64,000 nucleotides of DNA from Earliella scabrosa (taxonomy: Eukaryota > Basidiomycota > Agaricomycetes > Polyporales > Polyporaceae). The translations under genes were made by a program, and so were the position numbers. The notes beneath the pieces were generated by a model. The model did no database searches. It had not been told where the DNA came from and saw only the letters and a list, made by a program, of their open reading frames with translations. The first letter of the stretch is position 1. The number at the start of each line of letters is the position of its first letter. The DNA is taken from positions 712,436 to 776,435 of the forward strand of contig JABYQQ010000020.1 of assembly GCA_022605405.1 (NCBI GenBank). The letters are read 5' to 3'. Of this stretch, positions 35,710-49,503 are shown one piece after another.

Positions 35710-35717
35710 TAACGCGT
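35710..35717 (-). promoter_or_regulatory. Second MCB-type site ACGCGTTA upstream of PIF1
   Basis: Read on the minus strand this is ACGCGTTA, a second match to ACGCGTNA, 135-142 bases upstream of the PIF1 ATG. It lies 31 bases from the first site and on the opposite strand. Confidence 0.5.
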
Positions 35718-36531
35718 TGACCGGGCCAACTCACTCTGGCCTCACTTGAACGGCGATGTGATTGACGTGTCTCGTAACGAACGCTGTTACTGCGACCATG
35801 AGCAGTTTGACGTTAGCCGTTCTTGAGAGTTCGAGGCTACGACTTCGAGAATTGAATAATTTTGGGAGCCTGAAGAACCTTTTGTTGCCTCAGGCGCTTA
35901 CCACTTCTGCGATTTGGTACTGCAAATGACTGAGAAAATACCCTCAGATGCCCCATAGATCTCAAGACTCATGCAAGTGGTATCCAACATCTTGTCGCTC
36001 AAGCTTGCCTCAATCGACATGGGCTCAGTCGTCAATGTCTAGGTCGTACTTGGCTACGAGTTCTAGCGCCCATACTTGCAGACAAAGTGTCCCGTACGCA
36101 ACCTTCTTGCCTTCGGTGATCCCACACCCGTGGTATTTTGGAATGTGTCTGTGGTTCGGTTGGGGAGACGGAAAAGAGCTGTACTGAGCCCATCCGAGGA
36201 AAGCACGAGGGTGGTCGTAAGCGGCAACAGGCAAAATGAGATCGATAAGGGCGAGGCGCCAGCTAGGCTCGGACTGCGGCACACGCTCCTTCTGTCGACT
36301 GCCGTGAACGTCCTGGACGACGAGGGCCGCATTGGACGCATTTGGAGAGCACGGCGAACGTCGAACAGAGGGATAAAACTCACGGGGAGCGCGAGAGTCG
36401 CGGCGATCACGATCTGTTGTTGTTTTGTTGTTGTGCGCCAGGACCGGGGACGAGCGATCTGTTTGTTGTTGGCCACGACGAGCTCGCTATCCACTCCCTC
36501 GTTCTGACTGCGTCGACGACCGATCGTGGCC
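35718..36531. other. Divergent spacer and leader of the PAK kinase
   Basis: This separates PIF1 (-) from the kinase gene (+). Long open frames at 36063-36695 (-) and 36342-36968 (+) are GC-driven shadows without domains. No TATA box was recognised. Confidence 0.45.
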
Positions 36532-39183
<2,652 letters not shown>

Positions 39184-40318
39184 TGAAGACGCACAGTGAC
39201 ACCGGGTGTCCGGCCGCATGTCCCCAACTTCTTCTCTCCCGCCACGTTGCCCCGTCGTTCCCCCATGTCATGCACCGATCTATCTATATCAGCTCTTCCC
39301 GTCTCTCTCCCCGAAATGAACTCGCTCGTTGTGTACACATGTACGCGCTCAAATGTGCCTCCGACCCCCGTGTTACGATTAGGCTGTCCGTCGACTCTCT
39401 CTCTCGTCCGAGACTCCTCTCCCCGTTATGCGCCCCGGTCGCTCGCGTGCGCGCGCGCGTTGTCTCATATAACCATTTCTCTCGCCAAGCGTTGGGTAGG
39501 ATACGCGCGTGCGGGCGGTGCTGTAGACCATACATATCCTTCCCTCAGTCAGTCTGACGCAAATCCCTTCTGATCATGTTACATTCGATGTGCGACCCGG
39601 CCGGGGGGGCGCGTGCTTTTGAATTGGGCTCCTGCGCGCCGGGTCTTGTTTGCTGGTCGCGTCCGTCGTCGTCGTCTGGTAGCTGTATGTACCCCGTCCT
39701 GGTGTATACCCGCGATGGTAATTCCACACGCATATCGCTGCGTCTGCACCGATCGAGCGAGCTTGTCGGCGGTCGCTCTTGTTGCAGGGTGACCTCGTCA
39801 AGCGGGTTCAAGTTTGTTCTTACTACGCAATTTCCGTATGCGATGTACGTGCAGAATTACACCCAGTCCGGTGCTGAGACCTGAGAAGTTTATGTTCGGA
39901 GCCTATTGTCGGCAGGGAACGACGCCCGCGCTAGTAGGGTCTCGGTCTTTCGCCGTTACAGTGGTCTCTGGCACGCCCAAATTCACGGGCGCACCATCGC
40001 GCGTTCTTGTCAAAAGTGGGGCCACGCATAGCCCCCCAGTGTAAGCTCAAGCAGTGAGGTCGCGTAATGGGCAACTATGCGCGATCGGATGCCAATGATC
40101 GATGGATCGTGCGTTAACCATCCACGTCGGGGAGCCGCCCATGTGAGTTATACGTGCCACGCGGACCCACTATGCAGCTCAAGAAATGAATGGTAGAACA
40201 GACATCCTATTGTTCGCCTCCAATACACCTTGCTACAGATACAAATGCGGAGTACAGATATCCGCGCCAGTCATGAAGTGTTCAATTGGCTAACCAACGT
40301 GCCTACGGATGCTCATCC
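39184..40318. other. Intergenic, 3' regions, nothing recognised
   Basis: The kinase and the M43 protease both end toward this interval. It has pyrimidine-rich 3'-like sequence after 39184 and no coding pattern. Confidence 0.5.
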
Positions 40319-41420
40319 TCAGATCGAGACACCGCGGTAGGTGCGGAGCTGAGCAGCCATGCGGTCTGCCTGGCCGGGGGTGAACTCGGTCATGCAGCTG
40401 TGAGCGGAGTTGTTCGTCAGCCATCTGAGCTCACGGTGGTCAGAAGAATGGACGTACTCGTCGTCGGTGTAGTCCATGTAGTTGTGGATGGGGTCAACGC
40501 CGGCGCTGGGGCAGGTGTCGCGGCCGATGGGGCAACCGTACGCGGGCTCGTACTCCGCGGGGGTGTCAGCAACGCCGTCGTTGGTGGCGCTGCAGCGGCC
40601 CTGGAAGGTGTGGTAGAGACCGAACCAATGACCAGCCTCGTGGGTGAGAGTCTAGAAGAGGGAAATGCGTATTAGACCCTCGCTCTGACGCGCTCAACGC
40701 GGACGTACCCTGCCGAGGTTGTAGGGTGCAGCGGTGCCACCGGGGACGGTAGAGTAGAGGATGACAACACCGTCATCGGTGGGGTCGCTGCTGTACTCAT
40801 CGGGGAAGGTCGCGTAGCCGAGGAGGCCAGAGCCGACCGGGAAGCCGACGCTGTAGACGTTCAGCGCGGCAGCGTCACCCTGGCGGAGGGCGCGCTTCAT
40901 GGCAGTCTGCAGCGAGTTCCCGAGGGTGGCACCGTTGAACCACTGAGAGTTGGTGGTGCGGGTGGTGTTAGCAAGAACGAACGTGATGCCGGAGGGCTCG
41001 AAGTCCTCGTTGAGGACATCGATCTGGGCGGTGATCTGAGAGTCACTGAATGGAGACGTCAACGATTGTCTTTCATGAGGCGTCAGCAAACCAATGCTAC
41101 ATACGGGATGTTACCCCCGGTGAGCGAGGTGTCCCTTCTGACGACGTGCCAGTACACGGAGATCGTCGCGGCCGCGTCGGTTTCCACAAAGGAGGCGGGC
41201 TTGGGGACTTTGTGAGCAAGGAAGTGGGCCTCCTTCGCGGCGATAACTTCGTCAGAGAACGTGGTCCCGCATCCCCTACGAGTGGCAAAAGTCAACGACT
41301 ATGCACGGCCGGCCGTCTGGAATGGTAAACGTACCTGCCAGGCGTCGTACGGTTGAAGGCGGGCGAACCGAAGACGACGGACGCGGAGATGAGGAGAGCG
41401 AGAGCAGCAGACCTGAACAT
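40319..41420 (-). CDS. Secreted M43 (pappalysin-like) zinc metalloprotease, 288 aa
   Basis: Minus-strand exons 41420-41335, 41275-41105, 41045-40709, 40651-40458 and 40397-40319 give 288 residues. The N-terminus [20 protein letters not shown] is a signal peptide. The zinc site [11 protein letters not shown] starts at residue 202 (HExxHxxGxxH), and the Met-turn NYMDY lies near 255-259. An extended cysteine pattern fits fungal MEP1-like enzymes. The last intron (40457-40398) is exactly 60 bases and has no in-frame stop, so retaining it would add 20 residues. Splicing is preferred because it restores [12 protein letters not shown], the usual family continuation. It likely acts as an extracellular endopeptidase. 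Confidence 0.88.
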
Positions 41421-41529
41421 GTCGGTGAAGAGTGCGAGGTTCTGGAAGCTGAAGCTGAAGCTGGCTCTGACGACGACGAACCGAGGGTGTACGGTGTCGC
41501 TGGAGAGAGAGCGTGCTCGTCGCCCACCA

Positions 41530-41536
41530 TTTATAC
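41530..41536 (-). promoter_or_regulatory. TATA box of the M43 protease
   Basis: GTATAAA on the minus strand, 110-116 bases upstream of the ATG at 41420. Confidence 0.55.
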
Positions 41537-42988
41537 TGCCTGGCCCGAGGCATTACTGTGGGCGCTGCTGATGGTGACGCGCCATCTGACGGTGCTCAAG
41601 ACAGTTATCACGGCGGAGAAGCATGGTCCCGACTAGGCCCACATGGAACAAAGGTCCCGCAACAGATCGTCGGGAGGCGAGTCCATGCCACGACTATGAG
41701 CCATGCGCGCTGATGTTTACTGGTCAAGAGATAAGGAGAACATACTGAACACACCAGTTGCACTGTTGACTTTGTGGAAGTCTGTGGGGGAAGGAGGCCT
41801 GATGCCAAGAGCGGCTTCCGATTTACAACGGTATGACCGTCGGATCACGGCGAACGATTCTTCTTGACTCCCCATCATTCGTGGGCTGCGTATGTAGTAC
41901 CGCCGGCGCCGGTCTCTCTGAATGCGTTCACGCTGGCCCCAGCGTTGCGTACCTAACTTGATGGATATGAGCTACGAACCGCATGCAAGATTCGAGGCTC
42001 GGGGCGTGACTTGCAGATGCTGGGCGCTGATTCCTCAGTACGTTCGCAACCAACACCCCATGCAGCCAGGCCGCAAGTTCTCTCATGCAGCTGCAGTAGG
42101 CTTGTCAGTAGTTGTTCGGCGACTCTGAATCGCGTGCAGAACAATGAGCACTCGCCTAGATGTGAACCCCGCTGCCTTGCAAGGATTTTCGGACTGTAAT
42201 GGCGATAACTAGTCTCCTGTCATGAGGCTGGCCAGAAAGCACCGATACTTTGCTCTATCGATCGGCGCAGCGGCACTGTTCAGCGCAAAGTCTGCCCGGC
42301 GTGCTTCAGAGTTCAAGTTATTTTCAATCCATTGACGACACACGATACTCACCTTGAGGCATTGTGGTCCGATGCCTTGTCCCGCAGGTCCATGATAGGC
42401 GGATGGGTCGGACTTCGCGATTGATTTATGATTTTTTGACATTTGCAGACACCGCGGCTTGGTATGGAAAGTCAGTGCATCATGCGGCGCGGTTTGTCAG
42501 TACTTCAGTGCCTGTGCTCCTCGTCGACCTTCAGCATACCGGTAGGGTCCATACTATCGACGGGGAGCATTTCAAAGGGCTCAGTATAATGGTTAGCGTC
42601 ACCGAGCGCGAAGCGCTAAAGGACGGCGGGCCCGGCCCGCACGACAACTTGAATGTTGAACTTGCATACCACTCTCGCTCTTGGCTTCTGTAGACACCTA
42701 CCATCCACGCGACAATCCTCGTCGCGCTTCGTCGGGCAGCGGCTCGGAGAAGCGCGCCAACTTGAACAAGTCTTCCGAGTGAGCCAGCCGCCGCGACGAA
42801 CATAATTTTGCAGAGAGACGCGTGGAGTCCGGGCGAAGGTGGCCTCTATCGTCAAGGGTGGATCAATCTGGAATCTGGTTCTGCCAATGGTTCCGGCACG
42901 CAGGGTGAGTATGTGCGGCACTAAGTAGAGGCGTTTTCAAACGGTACGATACAATCGAGCATGGTGCGAGCGACCCCGAACTCCCCGA
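41537..42988. other. Intergenic, no gene supported
   Basis: Upstream of the protease and downstream of the P450. Short frames such as 42364-42693 (+) lack motifs or splice partners. Confidence 0.45.
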
Positions 42989-45450
42989 TTAGAGGGGCGA
43001 CACCCTCAGCGGCAGCTCGGGCTTGGTAGACTCGTACCCTACAGTCGGGTGCTGCAGGCCAGCCAAGTTCCACACAATGGGCGCCTTCAGCTCGGGAGGG
43101 ATTGAGAACTCGAAGCTTTGGATCAAGGTCGAAAGGACGACTTCTGCACGCGTGTAGCTATCTCAGCGAGCAGAATCTCTCAAAGCCGCCAATGCATGAC
43201 TCACTCATCTCCATCTGCGAGAACTTGAAGCCGCTGGAAAGAATGTAGTAGTCAGACGCTGCGTATCGATTGCCGCACCCAGGCACAACGCCAAAGACTC
43301 ACATGCAGCCCCGTCCACCTCCGAAGAATGTCATCCTTTCGTACGAGACAGCGCCGTCAGAAACGTTCGGAACAACGACCCACTAGCCCACGGACGGGAC
43401 TCACAGGTTCGAGTAGATGCCCGGTAGGTGCGCGTTCTTGATGGCGTCTGGGAGAGGACTGAGCCATCGCTCCGGCTTCCACTCATCCGAATCTGGGCCC
43501 CACAGTGCGGGATTGCGGTTCGAGGCGAGGACGCCGACCATGATCTCAGTTTTGGCCGGGACCAGGATCTCGTGCATGAGCTTGCCGTCGCGTCCACGGA
43601 TTGGGGTGCCGAGGGGGAGGACAGCGTCGCTGCGTGTGCTACACGAAGAGTAAGCGTACATCCTCGGAGCGGGCTTGAGGACTAGAGAAACGTTCGACTC
43701 ACGTTCGCACGATGCTAGTCACAGGTGGGCACCTAGCGCGGCTGTAAGATTACGGTCATCGAGAACAGTGGTGTGAGCACTCACAATCTCAGGGTTTCTC
43801 TGCACACAGCCTCGAGGTACGGAAGCTCGGAGAGTCGGTCGTACGACAGAGGCTCGCCATCGTTTTCCCTGAGGGCGTCGACGATCTCCTGACGCAATCG
43901 TCCTTGCACCTCCGGGCGTTCTGCGAGCAGATGGAGGATGTGCGCAAGCGCGCCGGACGTGGTGTCCATAGCTGCGAACACCAGGGTCCTATGAGGGGTA
44001 GAACATGGGAAGTCAGGAAATGGGTCGGAAACGCATACATGCACGTACGCTAGCTGAGCGATGACTTCGTCGTCGGGAAGTCTGTCCTCTTCGGACGCGG
44101 CCATATTGGCCTGCACTGGGAGCGCGATCGTGTCAGTGGAATGGACTATAGAGAGAGTGATAGAAGATCCCCTGACGCAGTTTGCTGATGATGTCTTTCC
44201 CCGCCCCGACCTGCTGCGCGACAGCCTCTTCTCCGCGTTCCAGAGCAGCCTTCTTCAAATTGACGATCTCCGTTGAGATCGTATGCAAGGAGTCAACAAT
44301 CTCGAGGGCTTTTCTGACTCTCCAGTACGGGATACGCTCCAGGACCCATCGTCGGAAGCGGGCTGGTCCCAGCTTGGGAAGCAGTGGGATGATGGGCTGT
44401 AGCGTGAAGAACGGGAGGATTGTAGGTCTGTACGAAGCGTTTACCGCGACTTTCGTCATGTGACAGTCATCTGATGACCGTGTGTGCACTCACCCGAGGC
44501 TCTTCATAGCAGTACCGAATGCATTTGGGGTAGCGTCCGTCAAGGAGTCGAGCGAATATCCCAGACCGCCTTGTCCGACAAGCTCCAACGCGACGCGGGT
44601 CATCCATTCAAGCATGTCCATCGTCCGTGGACCTTGAGCGACTTCTTTCCCGATGGCGGATCGTAGCTATCGATGTCGCATAAGTGGATCTAGTCGCTCC
44701 CCGGAAACGGAAACTGGCGGACGTACACGGTCGGTGACCTCGTAGAAGATGGGCAGCATATGGCGCATGTGATTGATTGAAAAGACGGGGTTGAGCAGTT
44801 TGCGTTGTCTCCGATGGGGTTCACCTGTGCAGACCAAGTCAAGAGGTTGCACGACCAACATTACCGGAAGCTGACGTACCCAGAGTAGATAGCAAACCTT
44901 TCCCGAAGATGAGATCGTTTGAGCTACATACAAGCCGTGAGCTCGTGAATCCGGCCGATACACAAATCTGCAACCCTACGTGGTGAACATGGATGCCAAC
45001 TCGTAGACGTTTTGGTCTTTGATCGTGATGTGGTGAAGGGCAACCGGATCGAACACAAAGAGCATGTTCGCCTGTCGAAAGGCCGGCGTTCATCGAGGGT
45101 TCAAGTTGAACATAGTGAGCCCGTACGACGTACCCCAAACGGACCATCAAGCTTAACCACTGGCCCGTAGTTGTTATTGATGTCACGATGGAAATCCCAT
45201 CCGTTGCGCGCGAAGAGCTTCATGAAATGTCCTACAAAATCGTGAGTGCACCCGTGATGAGCGAGGAGAGTCACACAATGGAACAGAATAGAACTATACC
45301 TTGCACCCAGCTACCTGATGGCGGCGGTCCGGGGATGTTGTCAAGCGATCTTGTCTTCGAGTGTTGACGGTACAGTGTCCATACGATGGCCGCTATCAGA
45401 GCCGCAAGGACGGCTTGGGAGACGAAGCCCAGATCGGCGACTCGAGCCAT
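42989..45450 (-). CDS. Cytochrome P450 monooxygenase
   Basis: Multi-exon minus-strand gene. The start is taken at the ATG at 45450 (MARVADLGFVSQAV) because the upstream in-frame codon is not ATG. An N-terminal membrane anchor (VSQAVLAALIAAIVWTLY) is followed by the Pro-rich hinge NIPGPPPSGSW. Family landmarks in order: helix C region EPHRRQRKLLNPVFS (about 44820), helix I TLVFAAMDTTSGAL (about 43990), ExxR in EAVCRETLRL (about 43820), PERW in DSDEWKPERWL (about 43480), and the heme loop FFGGGRGCIGFKFSQ (about 43320) split by an intron. The C-terminus is LPLRVSPL. It is a microsomal haem-thiolate enzyme that oxidises an unknown substrate using P450 reductase. All catalytic motifs are intact. 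Confidence 0.88.
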
Positions 45451-46664
45451 CGAGACAGTCGCTGTGTGGACCAACTATCAGAGAAGACGGATTGAAGATG
45501 GAGTGCACGCACCGTGCTACGAGTGAAAGCCTGGTGGCCGACAAGGCATTAAGTAGGCGGGTGATAACCGCACGACAGCTGAGTCAGACGGAACGACGCT
45601 GCCGATTGCGTAAGCCATACTGCATGTATGAGAGACGTTGAACGTTATACTCTATATATGCGGCAAACACTGCATCACACTTCACGTCACGAAGGCAGAG
45701 AAGACGCTGTAACAGCATTCATTCTCTGGCGCACTTCGCACGGCGTGGTGCATACCGCTGCAATCTACTACTGAGGGCGGTACATAGAACGTCAACCGGG
45801 GTCATACGAACACAGCAATCGGAGGCTTGCTCACCGGAAGAACAGGCGGCATATGAGAACATCCTTCTCACATCCCGAATGCGGTCATATCCACAGTGCT
45901 CCAGCGAGGCAGCTCGTACAGTACATACAACCTAATCTCAATGACAGACTGCGAGTCCGGTCGGCAAACAAGACGAGGCTTTGTCGAACAACGGCGTTAC
46001 ACTGCGCGCTGCGCAGCTTGCCATTGAAGAATCGGAGTCACGGTTTCGGCCGGGTCGACCTGGCGGTCGTTGCGCATCCTATAGGCCATACTGCATCACG
46101 TTCAAGACCGTGATGTTCGACCTGCCTGGGCTAGCGAAGACAAGGGTGGTAAGTGAGACTAACAGCCGGCTGGTACAAATGATACTGACGTTGAACTTCA
46201 AGCAAGAACACAGCAGGACGCCCAACCCCTATCGGTCCGGACGGACGGCCGGTAGCCGGAGGCTCCGATTGGCTCCGATCGCAGCGCTAGCCGCCGGCCC
46301 GCACTACTTGGTCCTCCTCAGGTCCTCCTCCTCCCCTCCAAATCCCTCAATAGGACCCATAGTGTCTCAGCTCGTATCGTGCAGACAAAGGCGTACATCT
46401 CACCTTGTATTGCAACTCCTACAGTTCAAACTCGAGCTGTCATCTACCAGGCAAGCATTCAAGTTCGCCAGCTACTTAGGAGCCAGGACATCGAGGACGG
46501 AGAGAGTCAGACCCGCCGAGTTCTGTTCATGGATCAAATGTGAGTTCTGTCATCGTGCTCATATCTTCCGTGAATCCTCGTTGTCCCTCTTTGTGAGCCG
46601 TCTACCCACATTGGAAGAACATAGGTCGGGGTGACATGATGACTGGTAGACTCCCACGGCGCAG
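45451..46664. other. Intergenic; TATA-like sequence for the P450
   Basis: CATATATAGA on the minus strand at 45651-45660 lies about 200 bases above the P450 ATG and may be its TATA box. A 217-residue frame at 45981-46634 (+) shows no domain and is probably chance. Confidence 0.4.
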
Positions 46665-48485
46665 ATGGTTCATCGACCACATGTCCATGCGGACTCCGCA
46701 TACGAAGTACGAGATGCTCATACTACCTGCAGCTTTCTCTCCCCTGAACCTGACGTCATGGGGCCCGTCCGCAAAGAGATAGAAGACGAGATCAACAAGC
46801 ATGCTCAGGCCATCGTGTCGCTCAGGCGTCGCTTGAATGCCACGACAACTGTGGCCCGGCTGCTCCCCGAACTCCTCTCTGAGATATTCATCCACGTCGC
46901 ACGGGATAGCTACGAGAACGCGCAGCGACTCAGCATTTACACTTACTCCTCGCGGACGACGGCATGGATCACGGTCGCCCAAGTTTGCCACAGTTGGAGA
47001 CAAGTTGCGCTGAGCTCGCCCCGGATGTGGAGCCACCTTGTCCTCGTCGGCAAGCGATCCGCAGACGAGCTCCTTCTCCGCTCGAAGAAGGCACCTCTGC
47101 GCATTGTTGCCAGCCTCACCGCACTCGACAATGAACGCTGCAAGGTCCTCGAGAACATCCTCGACCGAGAATCGGAGCGCGTCAAAGAACTCTACCTTAC
47201 AGGGACTCCACGGCTGATTCAAAACGCATGCAAGAAGATCAGCCAGCCAGCCGTTCTCCTGGAGACATTGGTCCTTTCACAGACATACCCACCTAGCACT
47301 GACGAGGGACTGCCACCCATTCCCCAAACGCTATCTCCACATCTACTTCCTCGACTCCGTTCACTCGAGCTCCGTCGGCTCCGGTTCAAGTGGGATCATC
47401 CCATTCTCTGTACTTCGCTCACTACTCTCGTCATCCATGGTCGGATGGGGAGCATGGTTGGGACATTCGAACATCTCCTCTCGGCTGTTGAGGGGATGCC
47501 CGACCTCGAAGTGCTCGAATTGGATGGGGTCATTCCGCCACTGCCGGCGGATGCCATCGCGATTCCCGCTTGCTCTCGTAAAATCCCTCTGCCACATCTC
47601 CAATACATATCGCTATCAGACAGCCCATTGGACTGTGCGAATCTTCTCAACCACTTCGTTCTGTCCACAACCCCCCGTCTGAAGTTGGTCGCTCGAGGAG
47701 CGCCGAAGAACGCAGCATTCTTCACCCAGATACGAGAGCAACTATCAAGAGCCCCATCCCTGCAGACGTTGCTTATAGAACACAGTCTGAACGACCGGAT
47801 CCTCACTGGCTGGCGCACCCTCATTGAGGTAGATCCCACTGATCCGACTATGTCTTCGGATTCGTCGGGATGCGACCTGCGACTCGAGACGAACCGCAAC
47901 ACATTGCTCGTCCCACAGCTCATAGTAGGCGGAGACGTGGCGCACTTCGGAAGCATCCTGCGACTGGAGGTCCGGTCCGGGCGCGGGGGCTTTGATTGGG
48001 CCAGCATATTCAGGGCCATGCCTCTTATCCGCGTCTTGTCGGTGCAGGACAGCCAGTTGCGGCAAGTCACAGACGGTCTTTCCAGCGTTCTCGACCAGGA
48101 CGGCTCTCACCCGATGGTGGTCCTTCCGTACCTACACACACTCGTGCTACATGACATCCGACTCTGTGAGCCACATGACCCGGAGCTTCTGGACGAGCTG
48201 GTCGACTGCCTCATCGAGCGATGCAACTATGGTGTGGCGGTCCAGGAGCTCCATCTCTCCAGCTGCATCAACACGGGCCCTGAGGAAGTCGACCGGCTAC
48301 GGGAGATAGTGCCGGAGGTGACATGGGACGGGATTCAGGAATATTACGACGAACTTATCGAGGACGAGGATGACGACATGGACGGGGAATACTTGTTCGA
48401 CAACGTGTACGGCGAGTTGTTGTACGACCATGATCTCGATCTGGACGATTATAATGATCTGCTCCCTATGTATGACTATTGGTGA
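46665..48485 (+). CDS. F-box-like / leucine-rich protein (606 aa)
   Basis: Single open frame of 606 codons. A short helix (EIEDEINKHAQAIVSLRRRL) precedes an F-box-like segment at about 65-110 (LLPELLSEIFIHVARDSYEN, ITVAQVCHSWRQVALSSPRM). The remainder resembles irregular leucine-rich repeats (LPRLRSLELRRLRF, LEVLELDGVIPPLPADAI). The last 45 residues are extremely acidic and Tyr-rich (ELIEDEDDDMDGEYL). Members of this large Agaricomycete family are presumed SCF ubiquitin-ligase substrate receptors, but partners and substrates are unknown. The true start could be the Met at 46758. Confidence 0.8.
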   Translation: MVHRPHVHADSAYEVRDAHTTCSFLSPEPDVMGPVRKEIEDEINKHAQAIVSLRRRLNATTTVARLLPELLSEIFIHVARDSYENAQRLSIYTYSSRTTAWITVAQVCHSWRQVALSSPRMWSHLVLVGKRSADELLLRSKKAPLRIVASLTALDNERCKVLENILDRESERVKELYLTGTPRLIQNACKKISQPAVLLETLVLSQTYPPSTDEGLPPIPQTLSPHLLPRLRSLELRRLRFKWDHPILCTSLTTLVIHGRMGSMVGTFEHLLSAVEGMPDLEVLELDGVIPPLPADAIAIPACSRKIPLPHLQYISLSDSPLDCANLLNHFVLSTTPRLKLVARGAPKNAAFFTQIREQLSRAPSLQTLLIEHSLNDRILTGWRTLIEVDPTDPTMSSDSSGCDLRLETNRNTLLVPQLIVGGDVAHFGSILRLEVRSGRGGFDWASIFRAMPLIRVLSVQDSQLRQVTDGLSSVLDQDGSHPMVVLPYLHTLVLHDIRLCEPHDPELLDELVDCLIERCNYGVAVQELHLSSCINTGPEEVDRLREIVPEVTWDGIQEYYDELIEDEDDDMDGEYLFDNVYGELLYDHDLDLDDYNDLLPMYDYW

Positions 48486-49503
48486 TTGTGTACTGTATCT
48501 CGGGCTGATATGTTCTTTGTACTTGTGTGTGCGCCGTGATGTGTGTACTGTATGATTGAAGTCGTTACAGGCTACTTTGTTGCCTGCCTGCCTGGCGTAG
48601 TACATCTGGTATCTCCATTCAGCGTCGATGGGGGCGCTTGCTAGTCACGGCCCGGGTCGAAATCCTCCGAGTGCCGAGTACCAAGTACCGCTCTTGATCT
48701 GAGTCCTCCACCTCGATATCAAGCACGACACCTGTTGGAATGATGGTTTCAATCTGGGCGTACTCGAGTCTGCCAAGCTGTTGCCGCTACGAGTGGTCAT
48801 GAGTCGTAACATCGGTGGGTGGCAATTGACTTGGGGAGAAGGGAGGCGCGCATCAGTAGTATCGTACAGCGGGCCATCCATTATGTCATCTGCGTTCGGT
48901 ATGCCTGCTATCTCGATCTGGGCGCCTCCTGGCCACTGGGTGTGCATCGTCACACCGCTGAGCTCTGAACTGCCCACCCTCACTTATATTCGCTTTCGAA
49001 GCAATGTCAGTCGCGACGTCCTTAACCCTTCCAATGCATTTATGCTATGTCCTCATGCAAGGCCTCTGGTATGACAGTGCTATGCAAGTTGGCAAGTGAC
49101 ACGTCATGGCATCAAGGCCAACTTGGAGGCCTAGGACGGGAGCTGGAAGTTCTCTGAACGAGTTTGAGCGAGGCCGAAAGGTGCGCTCAGGCTGTTGGCT
49201 AGAGTCTCCGTGTATGCTACCACGTAAGAAGGACACGGACACGTGCTTCCCCTCATGGGAGCGCGCCAAAGTCATACGCGTGCTCGCCCAGTGCGACTCG
49301 GACTCGTGTGGGTGCGATGATCGTCTGACCGCTCGATTCCGTAATGATCTTCCACGCGACTTTTACCTGTGGATAGCGGCGGGCAGAGAGACACAGTCTG
49401 CTGCTTCTTACCTTTGCAAGTAGGCTACAGGCTTGGAGGTGATGCTTGTCGACGGTCAAGCTTCTCCTGTACTGACGATTCTTGCCAGGTTCATACCATC
49501 TTC
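48486..49503. other. Intergenic; weak hypothetical frame on the minus strand
   Basis: A frame at 48983-48645 (-) reads MHTQWPGGAQIEIAGIPNAD from its first ATG but has no recognisable family. The remainder precedes the MFS gene. No gene is firmly supported. Confidence 0.35.

Noticed and set aside
35576..35734. Upstream extension of PIF1 as a mitochondrial presequence
   Set aside because: The frame stays open for 53 more codons with basic residues, but its first codon is GTG and there is no in-frame ATG. A non-AUG start would be needed, so the ATG at 35575 was kept.
45981..46634. 217-residue plus-strand frame
   Set aside because: No motif, no family resemblance and biased Arg/Ser/Leu composition in intergenic DNA.
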